From Pseudomonadota bacterium (GTDB lineage: Bacteria > Pseudomonadota > Gammaproteobacteria > Acidiferrobacterales > Acidiferrobacteraceae), in the NCBI GenBank assembly GCA_021841585.1, contig JAKBUS010000014.1, positions 1-46,931 on the forward strand: a stretch of DNA of 46,931 nucleotides, given 5' to 3'. Of the stretch, positions 17,384 to 25,548 are shown one piece after another. Numbering within the stretch: position 1 is the stretch's first letter; each line of letters opens with the position of its first letter. Under the pieces are notes generated by a model. That model was not told the DNA's origin, did not search any database, and worked only from the letters and a program-made list of their open reading frames with translations. The position numbers and the translations under genes were made by a program.

Positions 17384-17419
17384 GCGCGTAGGCGCCGGGA
17401 TCGCGCGGCGCCTACGCGC
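17384..17419. repeat. 13-bp perfect hairpin between MFS gene and purU
   Basis: GCGCGTAGGCGCC (17384-17396) and GGCGCCTACGCGC (17407-17419) pair perfectly with a 10-nt loop, 44 nt after the MFS stop. The position suggests a terminator, but no T-tract follows on either side; a role in the purU leader is the alternative. Confidence 0.5.
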
Positions 17420-17625
17420 CTTGCGCCAACACGCCCGGATAGCGCCGCCCCGGCGCGTTGCGATTCTAGGGAGTTTTCCGGCACGAGCCCGCGATTCCTA
17501 TCGCGAAGCGTGCCAAGCCGGCGCCGCGCGGCAGGCATCGGCGGCGGCAGGCTGAGGAAGCTCCTTCCTTTGGGGAGCGGGAGGGTGTCAAAATGGCGGC
17601 CTGTCGCCACCTCCCCGGAGCCCTG

Positions 17626-18480
17626 ATGCCCCGCCGTTACACGCTGACACTCTCCTGCCCCGACCGTGTCGGTATCGTCGCTGCGGTCAGCGGCCTTATC
17701 GCCGCCCACGGTGGCTGGATCACCGAGGCCAACCATCACTCCGACCCGGAGGGCGGACGCTTCTTCATGCGCCAGGAGATCCTCGCCGACTCCCTACCTT
17801 TCGATGTCGCGGCCTTCCGGGAACGCCTTACCCCGATAGCGGCGGAATTCGCCATGGATTGGCAGGTGGTCGACAGCGCCCGCAAAAAGCGCGTGGTGAT
17901 CCTGGTCTCGCAGCTCGGCCACTGCCTCTACGACCTGCTGGCCCGCTGGCAGGCCCGTGAATGGGACATCGAGATCCCGTGCGTCATATCGAATCACGAC
18001 ACGCACCGGGGGTTCGTGGAGTGGCATGGTATCCCCTTTCAGCACATACCGGTCGCCCCCGGCGCGAAGGCCGCGGCCTTCGCGCGCATCGCCGAACTGT
18101 TCGAGGAGACGCGGGCTGACGTCATGGTCCTCGCCCGCTACATGCAGATCCTTCCCGACACCCTGTGCCGGCGCTACCCCAACCGCATCATCAATATCCA
18201 TCACGGCTTCTTGCCGAGCTTCAAGGGCGCCAAGCCCTATCACCAGGCCTATGAGCGAGGCGTCAAACTCGTTGGCGCCACCTGCCATTATGTGACCTCG
18301 GATCTGGATGACGGTCCGATCATCGAGCAAGACGTGGTGCGCGTCGATCATTCCGACGAGCCATCGGATCTCGTACGCTACGGCCGCGACATCGAAAAGG
18401 CGGTGCTGGCGCGCGGGCTTGGCTACCATCTGGACGACCGCGTGCTGATCCACGGCCGGCGCACCGTCGTTTTCCGCTAG
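17626..18480 (+). CDS. purU: Formyltetrahydrofolate deformylase
   Basis: 284 aa. Hydrolyses 10-formyl-THF to THF and formate, balancing one-carbon pools and feeding PurT-type purine synthesis. The N-terminal ACT domain (LTLSCPDRVGIVAAVSGLIA) is followed by a formyltransferase-like domain with SNHDTHRGFVEWHGIPFQHI and the catalytic region INIHHGFLPSFKGAKPYHQA with a downstream Asp (DLDDGPIIEQ). The ATG at 17626 has GGAG 5 nt upstream and gives the family length of about 280 aa. Confidence 0.95.
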   Translation: MPRRYTLTLSCPDRVGIVAAVSGLIAAHGGWITEANHHSDPEGGRFFMRQEILADSLPFDVAAFRERLTPIAAEFAMDWQVVDSARKKRVVILVSQLGHCLYDLLARWQAREWDIEIPCVISNHDTHRGFVEWHGIPFQHIPVAPGAKAAAFARIAELFEETRADVMVLARYMQILPDTLCRRYPNRIINIHHGFLPSFKGAKPYHQAYERGVKLVGATCHYVTSDLDDGPIIEQDVVRVDHSDEPSDLVRYGRDIEKAVLARGLGYHLDDRVLIHGRRTVVFR

Positions 18481-18575
18481 ACTCCCTCCTGGCCGCGGCC
18501 TAGGAACGGGAATGCGCGGGCGCGTGTTCAAGATGGCATGCGAGATTTACCGCCCAAAAACACAAGCCCTATCCC

Positions 18576-18594
18576 GGCCATCCCTGGCCCTTTT
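18576..18594 (+). terminator. Candidate intrinsic terminator after purU
   Basis: GGCCA (18576-18580) and TGGCC (18585-18589) form a GC-rich 5-bp stem with a 4-nt loop, followed by CTTTT. It lies between the convergent purU and TonB-receptor genes. Confidence 0.5.
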
Positions 18595-18694
18595 CCCCGT
18601 CTAGCCAGCGCACACGAGGCCGCGTCGACGGCGATTGGCCATCGATCATCCCGCATGCCCGCTACCGCCGCACACCGGCCCGTGGTAAGCCACC

Positions 18695-21118
18695 CTAAAA
18701 ACTGAAATCCGCTGACACGTAATAGGTGCGTGGCGCCCCGGGATAGCCAAGGGTTGCCCCGGCGCTGTTGCCCCCGAGATAGCCGCCCGATGTGACATAG
18801 GCGTACTCATTGAAGCGCTTGTTGAGAAGATTTAAGACCGACAGCACGATCTTCATCTTGTCGGCGCGCCCGTTGCTGGTCCCCACGGGCACCGTAAGGC
18901 CAAGCGAGGCGCTCCAGATATTGTAGGCAGGCAGCGTCTGCGACGATGGCGCGCCGGTGTCATTGTTGAAGATATTCTGGCTTCCAGTAAAGGTCGTCCA
19001 AAGCTTTGGGTTGTAGACTATTCCATTACCGTAATATCGATACGACGCGCCAGCGGTGAGCGTCTCGGTTGGCACATAAGGCACCGCAAGGCCCGCGTAC
19101 GCCACGCCGCCCGTCGTGTAGTTCACGTAATGCGACCGCTCATAGCCGACATTCCCGAACACATGGAGGCCGCCTACCGGGTTGTCCGTCGAAGAGAGGT
19201 TTACCCCTTGATAGAGGCTGTCGCCCGTAGCCTCGATGGTGCTGCCATTACTGGTCGTCACGTTGATGAACTGGTTGGTGATCGACAGGCGGTAATAGTC
19301 GAGATTCAGATGGAAACGGCGCGCAATCCCCGAATGCCTCACGAGCACATGCAAGCCCGCAGTATCGTAGCGGCCCTCGGTCGGAACCAGCACCGATGAT
19401 GGCAACGCTTGGTAGGGCCCTCCGCCCCCGCCGACCTCGGGATTTTGATAGGCCGTGGAGCTCTGGGCATAAAGCGCCAGGTTTCGCGTCCACTGGTAGC
19501 GAATATCGAGCGACGGCTCGACCTTCGTGAAGGTCGTTGAGCTGTTGGGTTGCGTCTCGGGGTCGTAGATGAGATTGGCCTGTGGGAAGTCCGTGGTCGC
19601 GTGATTGGCGTAGGTCGTACCGAAATAGGCGATCCGGACCCCCGGCGTCACGCTCAGGCCGCGCACGATGGCAATGCGGTCCTGCACGAAGGCGGCGGCG
19701 AAATTCTGGTAAAAGTATCCGCTCCGATACTTGGACGGGTAGGAATACGTAAACGGGATGCCGGAGGGACTTGTGACCTCCGGACTGTAAAAGGCATTGC
19801 GCGTGTCGTAGACACTATAGAGATAATAGCCGCCGGCTGCGATCGCATTGCGCGGCAGGGAAAAATCGAAAACGAACTTGTCACCGAACGTCGCGGTATG
19901 AGGGTTGTTATATTCAAAGAGGTTGTTGGCGCCCTGATTGAAGTCGTTGTAATGATTGTGCAGGCGGTTCCCAAGGCGATACCAAAGCGTGTCGTGCAGC
20001 GCGGTCACCGGGGAAAAGCGCAGGGTCACGGGCATGTACACGAGATAGGTGGCGTTCTCGGCCTGCTTGTGCCATATGCTAAACGGTATGCCCCCGTAAT
20101 ATCCCGAAGTGGTTTCGCTGTAGAGCGGCCCCGGGATCGTGGCCCCGCTGCTCGTAAAGCCGTTTACGGTGAGTCCCGCTATGGGCGCGACCGGAATGAA
20201 CGCCGGACGGTAGGAATGGGAGTCGGCAACGTAGGCGCCCAGGCCCACGCTTCCATGCGCCAGAAGCTTGACCACCTTGCCAAAAATCGCCTGATCATGG
20301 CTGGGGTTTGCGAAACCATCCTCCTGCGATTGGATATAATCGTTGGACTGCGTGGCACCCGCCGCCAACACCGCCGAATAGCCGTTATGGAGCCCAGTGC
20401 GGACCGCGAAATGAAAACCTTGCGTGCCATAGCTACCGAGGGTTATGCCGACATTGGCGCCAGCATTCTTGGTGGGTTGCACGGGGATGAACCCGATGGT
20501 GCCTCCAAGGCTGTCGTACCAGCGGCTGTCGGGGTTGCCAGGGCCGTAGATGACATTGATGCCCGATATCAGCGACAACTCGGGGATCTGGGGCGTAGAC
20601 CACAGTCCCGACCCGGGGTTGTTCATAGGCACGCCGTCGAAGGTCACCGCCAGGAGACCATTGGAGGTCAGTCCCTGCAGGCCGCCCCACCCCTGTTCTA
20701 TGCCGTTTATGCTGACCGCCGCCCGTTGCGCGCCCACCGCCCCGGGGCTCACGACACGCACACCCGGTGATTGCGCGAGCGCCTGCGCCGCCCCACCAAC
20801 CGGGCCCGCGGCCTGCAACTGGTGTTGGCCTATCAGGAGCTCGGATTGCGCGCTGTGAAAGATCCGTTTAGCCGTGAGTTTCTTGTCGGTTTTTTTGAGG
20901 GCCTTGGCGTCTGCCGACCGGTGCACCTCGGCATGTACGGCACCGATATCGATACCGCCCACGGGAGGGGCGGGGCTGGCCGGCATGCCGGCGGCGCGCG
21001 CCACACCCCATCCCAGGGTCATGGCTGCCAGGATGGCGCCGGACAGACGTCCATAATCGCCCGGCCCACGCCTGAGCCCCACCTTCGCCCGCCCAGCCAC
21101 GCCGGTACCGATCGCCAT
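18695..21118 (-). CDS. TonB-dependent outer membrane receptor
   Basis: 807 aa. Imports a scarce ligand such as an iron chelate or cobalamin across the outer membrane, powered by TonB. A signal sequence (about residues 24-43) is followed by a linker of about 55 residues rich in Lys and Ala, then the plug domain (AQALAQSPGVRVVSPG, FDGVPMNNPGSGLWSTPQIP, VIYGPGNPDSRWYDSLGGTI). A 22-strand-type barrel with alternating aromatic strands follows and ends in the C-terminal Phe expected for Bam recognition (SADFSF). No recognisable Fur box lies upstream and no siderophore genes are adjacent, so the ligand is unknown. The ribosome site AAGGGAGGA lies inside a small hairpin. Confidence 0.92.
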   Translation of the reverse strand: MAIGTGVAGRAKVGLRRGPGDYGRLSGAILAAMTLGWGVARAAGMPASPAPPVGGIDIGAVHAEVHRSADAKALKKTDKKLTAKRIFHSAQSELLIGQHQLQAAGPVGGAAQALAQSPGVRVVSPGAVGAQRAAVSINGIEQGWGGLQGLTSNGLLAVTFDGVPMNNPGSGLWSTPQIPELSLISGINVIYGPGNPDSRWYDSLGGTIGFIPVQPTKNAGANVGITLGSYGTQGFHFAVRTGLHNGYSAVLAAGATQSNDYIQSQEDGFANPSHDQAIFGKVVKLLAHGSVGLGAYVADSHSYRPAFIPVAPIAGLTVNGFTSSGATIPGPLYSETTSGYYGGIPFSIWHKQAENATYLVYMPVTLRFSPVTALHDTLWYRLGNRLHNHYNDFNQGANNLFEYNNPHTATFGDKFVFDFSLPRNAIAAGGYYLYSVYDTRNAFYSPEVTSPSGIPFTYSYPSKYRSGYFYQNFAAAFVQDRIAIVRGLSVTPGVRIAYFGTTYANHATTDFPQANLIYDPETQPNSSTTFTKVEPSLDIRYQWTRNLALYAQSSTAYQNPEVGGGGGPYQALPSSVLVPTEGRYDTAGLHVLVRHSGIARRFHLNLDYYRLSITNQFINVTTSNGSTIEATGDSLYQGVNLSSTDNPVGGLHVFGNVGYERSHYVNYTTGGVAYAGLAVPYVPTETLTAGASYRYYGNGIVYNPKLWTTFTGSQNIFNNDTGAPSSQTLPAYNIWSASLGLTVPVGTSNGRADKMKIVLSVLNLLNKRFNEYAYVTSGGYLGGNSAGATLGYPGAPRTYYVSADFSF

Positions 21119-21120
21119 AG

Positions 21121-21138
21121 ATATCCTCCCTTGGATAT
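21121..21138 (-). promoter_or_regulatory. Hairpin enclosing the ribosome-binding site of the TonB receptor
   Basis: On the mRNA, AUAUCC-AAGGGA-GGAUAU forms a 6-bp stem whose loop and 3' arm contain the SD sequence (AAGGGAGGA). The stem ends 2 nt before the AUG. Such a fold would lower translation until opened by a ligand, protein, ribosome or temperature. The repeat is seen; regulation is inferred. Confidence 0.45.
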
Positions 21139-21475
21139 TTGTTTGTTGAATGGCATTCTTCGTGGCGATCGTGACCGAACAATGACGTTTTTATGCGGGT
21201 AGCGCACAATGGGCAGGGGGCCGAATGCGGTCGTGCGGCCAGGTCAGCGAATGCCGCGGCCCCAATAGATGTCATAATCGGTACGCGCTGAGGGCTTGGC
21301 GTCATGGGCGCCGCGCAGGTTGCCGCTCATCGGCCTGCGTCCGCTACCTGGGTCGACGCGCCCTCATGGCCATGTGCTCGCGCCGGACGGACCGGGGGTG
21401 GGAGCGACCATCACGGGGCCATGCCCGGCCTAGGCCGGACACCAGCGCAGTGACAGGTCAAACAGGATAAATTGT
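21139..21475. other. Divergent promoter region between TonB receptor and DedA genes
   Basis: No gene supported. An AT-rich stretch (about 21139-21200) serves the receptor. Near dedA a 14-bp perfect palindrome CCGGCCTAGGCCGG (21425-21438) lies 37 bp upstream of its start codon. No Fur-type box (GATAATGATAATCATTATC-like) is visible. Confidence 0.4.
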
Positions 21476-22006
21476 ATGAGTCATTGGTTTCTCTCCACCC
21501 TCGCGCACCTCATCCATATCGCCACGCCGGTCATGCATCGCTATGGACTTTGGGGCTTGGTGGCCATCCTGTTCATCGAAAACATGGGGGTTGTGTTTGC
21601 GCCGGGCGAAGCCGTCGTGGTTACCGCCGGCTTCCTGGCCGCCAAGGGCGCCTTCAACATCACAGAGGTGCTCCCGCTCGCGTTGCTCGCCTCAGTGGTT
21701 GGGGCCTATGTCGCCTACGGGCTGGGGGCCCGTTACGGACATGCCGGCCTCCTGCGATACGGGAAATACGTCGGGGTAAAGCCCGCCATGGTCGACCGCG
21801 TCCATGAGCTGTTCCGTCGTTACGGCGCGGTGATCGTCATCGTCGGCCGCTATATCGTGCCCTTGCGCCAACTGCAGGGCTACATAGCCGGCAGCGCGGA
21901 GATGGGCTTTCGCCCGTTCGCCCTCTGGAGCGCCATAGGCGCGGTCCTATGGGTGGGGACCTGGGGTGGCGGCGCCTGGTGGCTCGCGCAGTCGATCCCG
22001 GGTTGA
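21476..22006 (+). CDS. DedA/SNARE-associated family inner membrane protein
   Basis: 176 aa, a short member of the DedA family, which includes undecaprenyl-phosphate and phospholipid flippases. Family marks are ENMGVVFAPGEAVVVTAGFLA near residue 35 (acidic residue followed by a re-entrant loop) and the GRYIVPLRQLQGYIAGSAEM segment, which carries the G-R-x(3)-P-x-R motif. Four to five hydrophobic helices are predicted. The ATG at 21476 has AGGA about 9 nt upstream. The gene is divergent from the TonB receptor and convergent with the NRAMP pair, so it is its own unit. Confidence 0.9.
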   Translation: MSHWFLSTLAHLIHIATPVMHRYGLWGLVAILFIENMGVVFAPGEAVVVTAGFLAAKGAFNITEVLPLALLASVVGAYVAYGLGARYGHAGLLRYGKYVGVKPAMVDRVHELFRRYGAVIVIVGRYIVPLRQLQGYIAGSAEMGFRPFALWSAIGAVLWVGTWGGGAWWLAQSIPG

Positions 22007-22127
22007 ACCCCGCGGCCCTGGCGGGGATTGGACCTACGCCACGCACCATTCGGGACCTATGTTACGAGGGCGATGGACACGACGCCAGCCGCGCAAGCCG
22101 CCCGGAGCGCGCGGCCCCCGGGCAAAA

Positions 22128-22325
22128 CTAGGAGGGGGTGCCGTGAGAAAAGGCCCAGATCACGATCATCAACATGACCACGATATAAAGCCGCAGGCCC
22201 CAGAACACCCACTGCTGCCAGGCCTTCAGTGGGCGCGGGCTCACCTCGGGTAGAGGCCTGTCCCAGCCCTCCTCGCGCAAAAGGCGCGCGAGCTCGGCAT
22301 AATCGACGCGTTCGACACGTTTCAC
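22128..22325 (-). CDS. 65-aa single-pass membrane protein coupled to the NRAMP-like transporter
   Basis: 65 aa. The start GTG (22325-22323) overlaps the transporter stop TGA (22324-22322) as GTGA, so translation is likely coupled. A cytoplasmic-type, charged N-terminal half (YAELARLLREEGWDRPLPEV) is followed by one hydrophobic helix (about residues 39-59, WVFWGLRLYIVVMLMIVIWAF) and a short tail. No known family is recognised. Coupling and topology suggest an accessory subunit or regulator of the transporter; this is inference. Confidence 0.7.
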   Translation of the reverse strand: MKRVERVDYAELARLLREEGWDRPLPEVSPRPLKAWQQWVFWGLRLYIVVMLMIVIWAFSHGTPS

Positions 22326-23779
22326 TTCGCACCCCCAAGCGCATGCGGGAACACCGTGGTGATCCCATAAAGGGCATTACAAACGATCAGCAACACCATG
22401 ATCACAACCGCACCGATATTGCGGCTGCGGCTATTAACGAACGGCCCCATGAGCTCGGCGTCGTTTACGAGCATGAGAAGAAACAACATGGCCGCCGGCA
22501 TGAAGATCGTGGCAATCACCTGCACTGTGATATTCAGAAAGCCGAGCGGCACATGAGGCAACATGACGACCCCTGCGGCAACCGCCGAGCCCATGACCGC
22601 GGGCGCATAGAACGCCCAGGCCTTGCGCGGGGCATCGTTCAAGGACCGCGGGAGATTGAGCGCCTCCCCCATCGCCCAGGCGGTGCTGGCGGTGATCACG
22701 ATCGATGAGATGAGGCCGGCCTCTATCAGCCCGAGCGCAAAAAGGTCCGTCGCCCAGCCGCCGACATGATTCTGGAGGGCCCCGAGAATGCCTTCGACGT
22801 TCAGGTCCTTGGCATCGGGGAGCGCATGGAGGTGCTGCCCGGTCAATACGATGATGGCCATGGCTACGATCACCATCCCGGCGACCCCTAACATCAAATC
22901 GCGCCGGCTGGCGTCGATATCATGAGGCAGGAGACCCTTGTCGACGATGCACGACTGCTGGAAGAAAAGCTGCCATGGGGCGATCGTCGTCCCAATATTG
23001 GCCGACAGCAGAACGAGAAATCCCGAGGACAGCAATCCCCCGGGCACCAGCCAGTTACCGCCCACGAAGGCCCGTCCCACCGCCGACCAATCGGGATGTG
23101 ACAACAGCGCCAGGGGAACGAATACGAGGTTTAGGACGGCGATGAAAAGCGCGATCCGCTCCCAGGTCCAGTAGCGCAGGAATACGAGCACGAAGGCCAC
23201 GAAGATGAGCGTGATGGGTACCGTGAGCCAATGTGACAGACCGAAGACGTCGCCGCCCACGCGCACCCCGATGAACTCGGTCATGAGCGTCAGGATGTTG
23301 GCGATCACAAGGTCGGCGATCGAGAATATCCCCCAAAAGGCCCCGTAACGCTTCCAAATCAGCTCCGCATGGCCGCGGCGCGTGACCGCCCCCAGGCGTA
23401 TGGTCATCTCCTGAACGAAATAGGCCATGATCCCGAGCGGGATCATGATCGGCAGAAACACCCCGAGACCGTAGACCGCGCCCGTCTGCGAATAGGTGAT
23501 GACGCCACCCGCGTCATTATCCCCGAGCATGACAAGGAGACCTGGACCGATGAGCGCAAGCCACAATGCGAGACGATTGCCGATGGTCTTGGGGCCATTA
23601 CGCAATCGCGCGATCCGCAGGCGATCCTGCACGCGTATCAGCAGCGCCTCCGGCACTACCATTTCATCGGTCTCGCCACCCGGCGGCCTGACCCTGGCGC
23701 GCCGCTCGACTTGCCGCGCCTGCGCCGCCTTGGCTCGCAAAAGCGCCGCCCGTAACGCCTGAAGAACATGCACCTGCAT
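22322..23779 (-). CDS. NRAMP-family metal ion transporter, variant metal site
   Basis: 485 aa from the ATG at 23779, chosen because AGGGG lies 7 nt upstream; a start at 23815 is possible. A charged N-terminal extension of about 65 residues precedes roughly 11 membrane helices. NRAMP proteins import Mn2+ or Fe2+ with protons. The helix 1 hallmark DPGN reads DNDA here (D87-N88-D89-A90), and helix 6 IGATVMPHN reads IGTTIAPWQ (A267-P268-W269). The metal-binding Asn and Met are therefore missing. The overall fold is clearly NRAMP (GPGLLVML, helix 6 IGTT), but the substrate may differ, for example Mg2+ or another hard cation. It is followed by a coupled 65-aa membrane protein. Confidence 0.85.
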   Translation of the reverse strand: MQVHVLQALRAALLRAKAAQARQVERRARVRPPGGETDEMVVPEALLIRVQDRLRIARLRNGPKTIGNRLALWLALIGPGLLVMLGDNDAGGVITYSQTGAVYGLGVFLPIMIPLGIMAYFVQEMTIRLGAVTRRGHAELIWKRYGAFWGIFSIADLVIANILTLMTEFIGVRVGGDVFGLSHWLTVPITLIFVAFVLVFLRYWTWERIALFIAVLNLVFVPLALLSHPDWSAVGRAFVGGNWLVPGGLLSSGFLVLLSANIGTTIAPWQLFFQQSCIVDKGLLPHDIDASRRDLMLGVAGMVIVAMAIIVLTGQHLHALPDAKDLNVEGILGALQNHVGGWATDLFALGLIEAGLISSIVITASTAWAMGEALNLPRSLNDAPRKAWAFYAPAVMGSAVAAGVVMLPHVPLGFLNITVQVIATIFMPAAMLFLLMLVNDAELMGPFVNSRSRNIGAVVIMVLLIVCNALYGITTVFPHALGGAK

Positions 23780-24285
23780 GAGCGAACCCCTGATATGTCC
23801 TTGAAACCAGGCCACGCGCGCCCGACGGCGAGCGAACCCTCGTCTCTATAGATGCGATTTTGGGTGGGACGGGACTATGATGGGCCCGGACCCACGGTCT
23901 GCCCTCAGGCGACCGCGATCCAGTGTCATGCGAAGCGGGGTCTACCTTCAGGCGCTAAATGTGTCGCTACTACTACCCATTGGGTAGCGGGCCCTCCAAA
24001 TAAGCGGTCGTGCCGCGATGGCGGCTTTGTAGCAGCCCATCCCGGGGCTGTCAACGCCCGTGTGACGCCCTTTACAAAACACACCATAATTAAGGCCCGC
24101 CCGGCGCCGCGCGAGGTGCGGCCGCGTCCGCCCGCCAGCGTCTTCAAGCCGCATACTCGATCCCCATTTTTCCGACCCCCCTCCGCGCACAGCGACCCCC
24201 ACTGGCCGCTGTTGCCCGCCCGTAGCCTGCCCCCTTGGGGCCCGGTCCGCGGCACGCCCCACCCCTGGTCGGGCGCCGGCGGTTT
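23780..24285. other. 506-bp intergenic region upstream of the NRAMP gene
   Basis: No supportable gene. It should hold the transporter promoter: on the minus strand TATAGA lies in an AT-richer patch near 23850-23860. A 10-bp direct repeat GAGCGAACCC occurs at 23780-23789 and 23830-23839, exactly 50 bp apart. CTACCC-ATT-GGGTAG (23973-23987) is a small hairpin. An AT-rich island (TTTACAAAACACACCATAAT region, 24071-24093) lies toward the orphan gene end. I see no known Mn or Mg riboswitch. Confidence 0.4.
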
Positions 24286-25449
24286 CTACTGCGCGCCCCA
24301 GTGCTTCGTGGCGATGGCCTCACCGAGATCCAGATCCATCAGGCGCCGGCGCACCTCGAACAACTTTTCAAGCAATGCGGGCTCCGCGCGCGCATAACCC
24401 TCGGCATCCGGCACACGCTTTACGACGACACCCAAGAGCTCCGTGATGGCGTTGCCGATAGAGTTCTGGCTGATGGTGACGATGAGCTTACCCGTGTCAT
24501 TGCGGTAAATGAGCTGCTTGAATGCCGGCTGCCAACGGATCGCGTTCGCGTAACGGGCATCCCGTATGCAGTGGTCGCGCACCATCTTCGCGGTCTTCAG
24601 GAAGTTGCTGTTAAAGAGCAGCTTGTCCTCGACGAGCTCCGGAAAATAGATGTCGCGCGGCATCGGCGCGTTGCGTGTGGATACCTGCCCGAAAAAGGTT
24701 CTATAGAAGTCTATGAAGCCCTTCAGGATGGTGTCGTACTCCTTCCAGAATCGCACCTTCTTCAGGGAGTCCGCGCCCCCCTGGACCTCCCAGCTGGGCA
24801 GCCCCTGCGGGTAGCCTGTCAGCGCGATCTTGCAGGAGCCATGCTCGCAGGTCTTCAATATTTCGAGATCGAGGCCCGCAAAGAACTCGAGATAGACATT
24901 GCGCATGTAGGCCTGAAAAAGCGAGTTCTGCCCGCCATCCGTAAGGTTCGGATTCTCCGGATCGGCCATGCTCGACTTGCGCAACTGCTCCTTGTCGAAC
25001 ACGATGAAGTGATTGTGCAACATGCGGATACTCGGCACTCCCGGGGAGGTAAGCGGCCACGTGGCGTCCAAGCTCGCCTCGCCTGATAACACCAGCGCCT
25101 GGTCGGGATCCGGATAGCGCTCGAGCATGTAGGCGATTATGACTTCGTTCATGCGATTCCAGACGTTCTTCACGTTATCCGGAACCTGCGTGCGTCGCGC
25201 CGGACGCCCGAGCGGATCAAGGATGCTGCGCGCGGTGTTGTATATGATGGATGTATCGAATTCGTTGCTGTGGGCAATGGCCTTTCTGTAGAGCAGGAGT
25301 CCTTCCGGATTTTTGAGGAGGCCGTTGTTATCGGTAAGGTCGTTAAGGTTTTCCGTGCTGTTAAAGAATTCGTTGGGCTTCATTCCCTCCGGCACTTCAA
25401 GGGGAATCGGGCGAAAAGGATTTGTGATTTCTCGAGGACCTACCTGCAT
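24286..25449 (-). CDS. Orphan 387-aa cytoplasmic protein of unknown function
   Basis: I do not recognise this protein. The ATG at 25449 has AGGTGA 6 nt upstream. There is no signal peptide and no membrane segment. The N-terminal 60 residues are Asn- and Pro-rich (NEFFNSTENLNDLTDNNGLL). A central block has SPGVPSIRMLHNHFIVFDKE, whose HNHF is HIT/GalT-like in appearance only. There are Cys/His clusters (KTCEHGSCK, RDHCIRD). Large aromatic content (FRTFF, EFFAGLDLE) suggests a compact globular fold. It ends with a helical, charged tail. It stands alone between two long non-coding stretches and has a highly structured 5' leader. Its length and composition are those of a real gene; no function is claimed. 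Confidence 0.8.
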   Translation of the reverse strand: MQVGPREITNPFRPIPLEVPEGMKPNEFFNSTENLNDLTDNNGLLKNPEGLLLYRKAIAHSNEFDTSIIYNTARSILDPLGRPARRTQVPDNVKNVWNRMNEVIIAYMLERYPDPDQALVLSGEASLDATWPLTSPGVPSIRMLHNHFIVFDKEQLRKSSMADPENPNLTDGGQNSLFQAYMRNVYLEFFAGLDLEILKTCEHGSCKIALTGYPQGLPSWEVQGGADSLKKVRFWKEYDTILKGFIDFYRTFFGQVSTRNAPMPRDIYFPELVEDKLLFNSNFLKTAKMVRDHCIRDARYANAIRWQPAFKQLIYRNDTGKLIVTISQNSIGNAITELLGVVVKRVPDAEGYARAEPALLEKLFEVRRRLMDLDLGEAIATKHWGAQ

Positions 25450-25502
25450 CGTTCATCACCTTTTATCTGTGAGAGGATTTCACGCGTACAATCGATGCCC
25501 GC

Positions 25503-25543
25503 GCGGTCCCGCCACGGATGGCACACATCCCGCAAGGGACCGC
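25503..25543 (-). promoter_or_regulatory. Structured 5' leader hairpin of the orphan gene
   Basis: GCGGTCCC (25503-25510) pairs with GGGACCGC (25536-25543), a perfect 8-bp stem. Inside it, after symmetric 5-nt internal loops, GGATG (25516-25520) pairs with CATCC (25526-25530) around the 5-nt loop GCACA. On the minus strand it would form the very 5' end of the mRNA, 53 nt before the AUG. It could protect the mRNA, bind a ligand or protein, or be a small RNA. The structure is seen; the role is unknown. Confidence 0.55.
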
Positions 25544-25548
25544 TTGTA

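Noticed and set aside
19550-20770. 406-aa + strand open frame opposite the TonB receptor
   Set aside because: Mirror of a strongly supported receptor gene; composition typical of GC-rich antisense frames.
23780-24285. Mn2+ or Mg2+ riboswitch upstream of the NRAMP gene
   Set aside because: I looked for yybP-ykoY or M-box core segments and saw none; only a short hairpin and a direct repeat.
23852-24397. 181-aa + strand ORF between NRAMP and the orphan gene
   Set aside because: Low complexity, no ribosome site, and it overlaps the orphan gene 3' end antisense.
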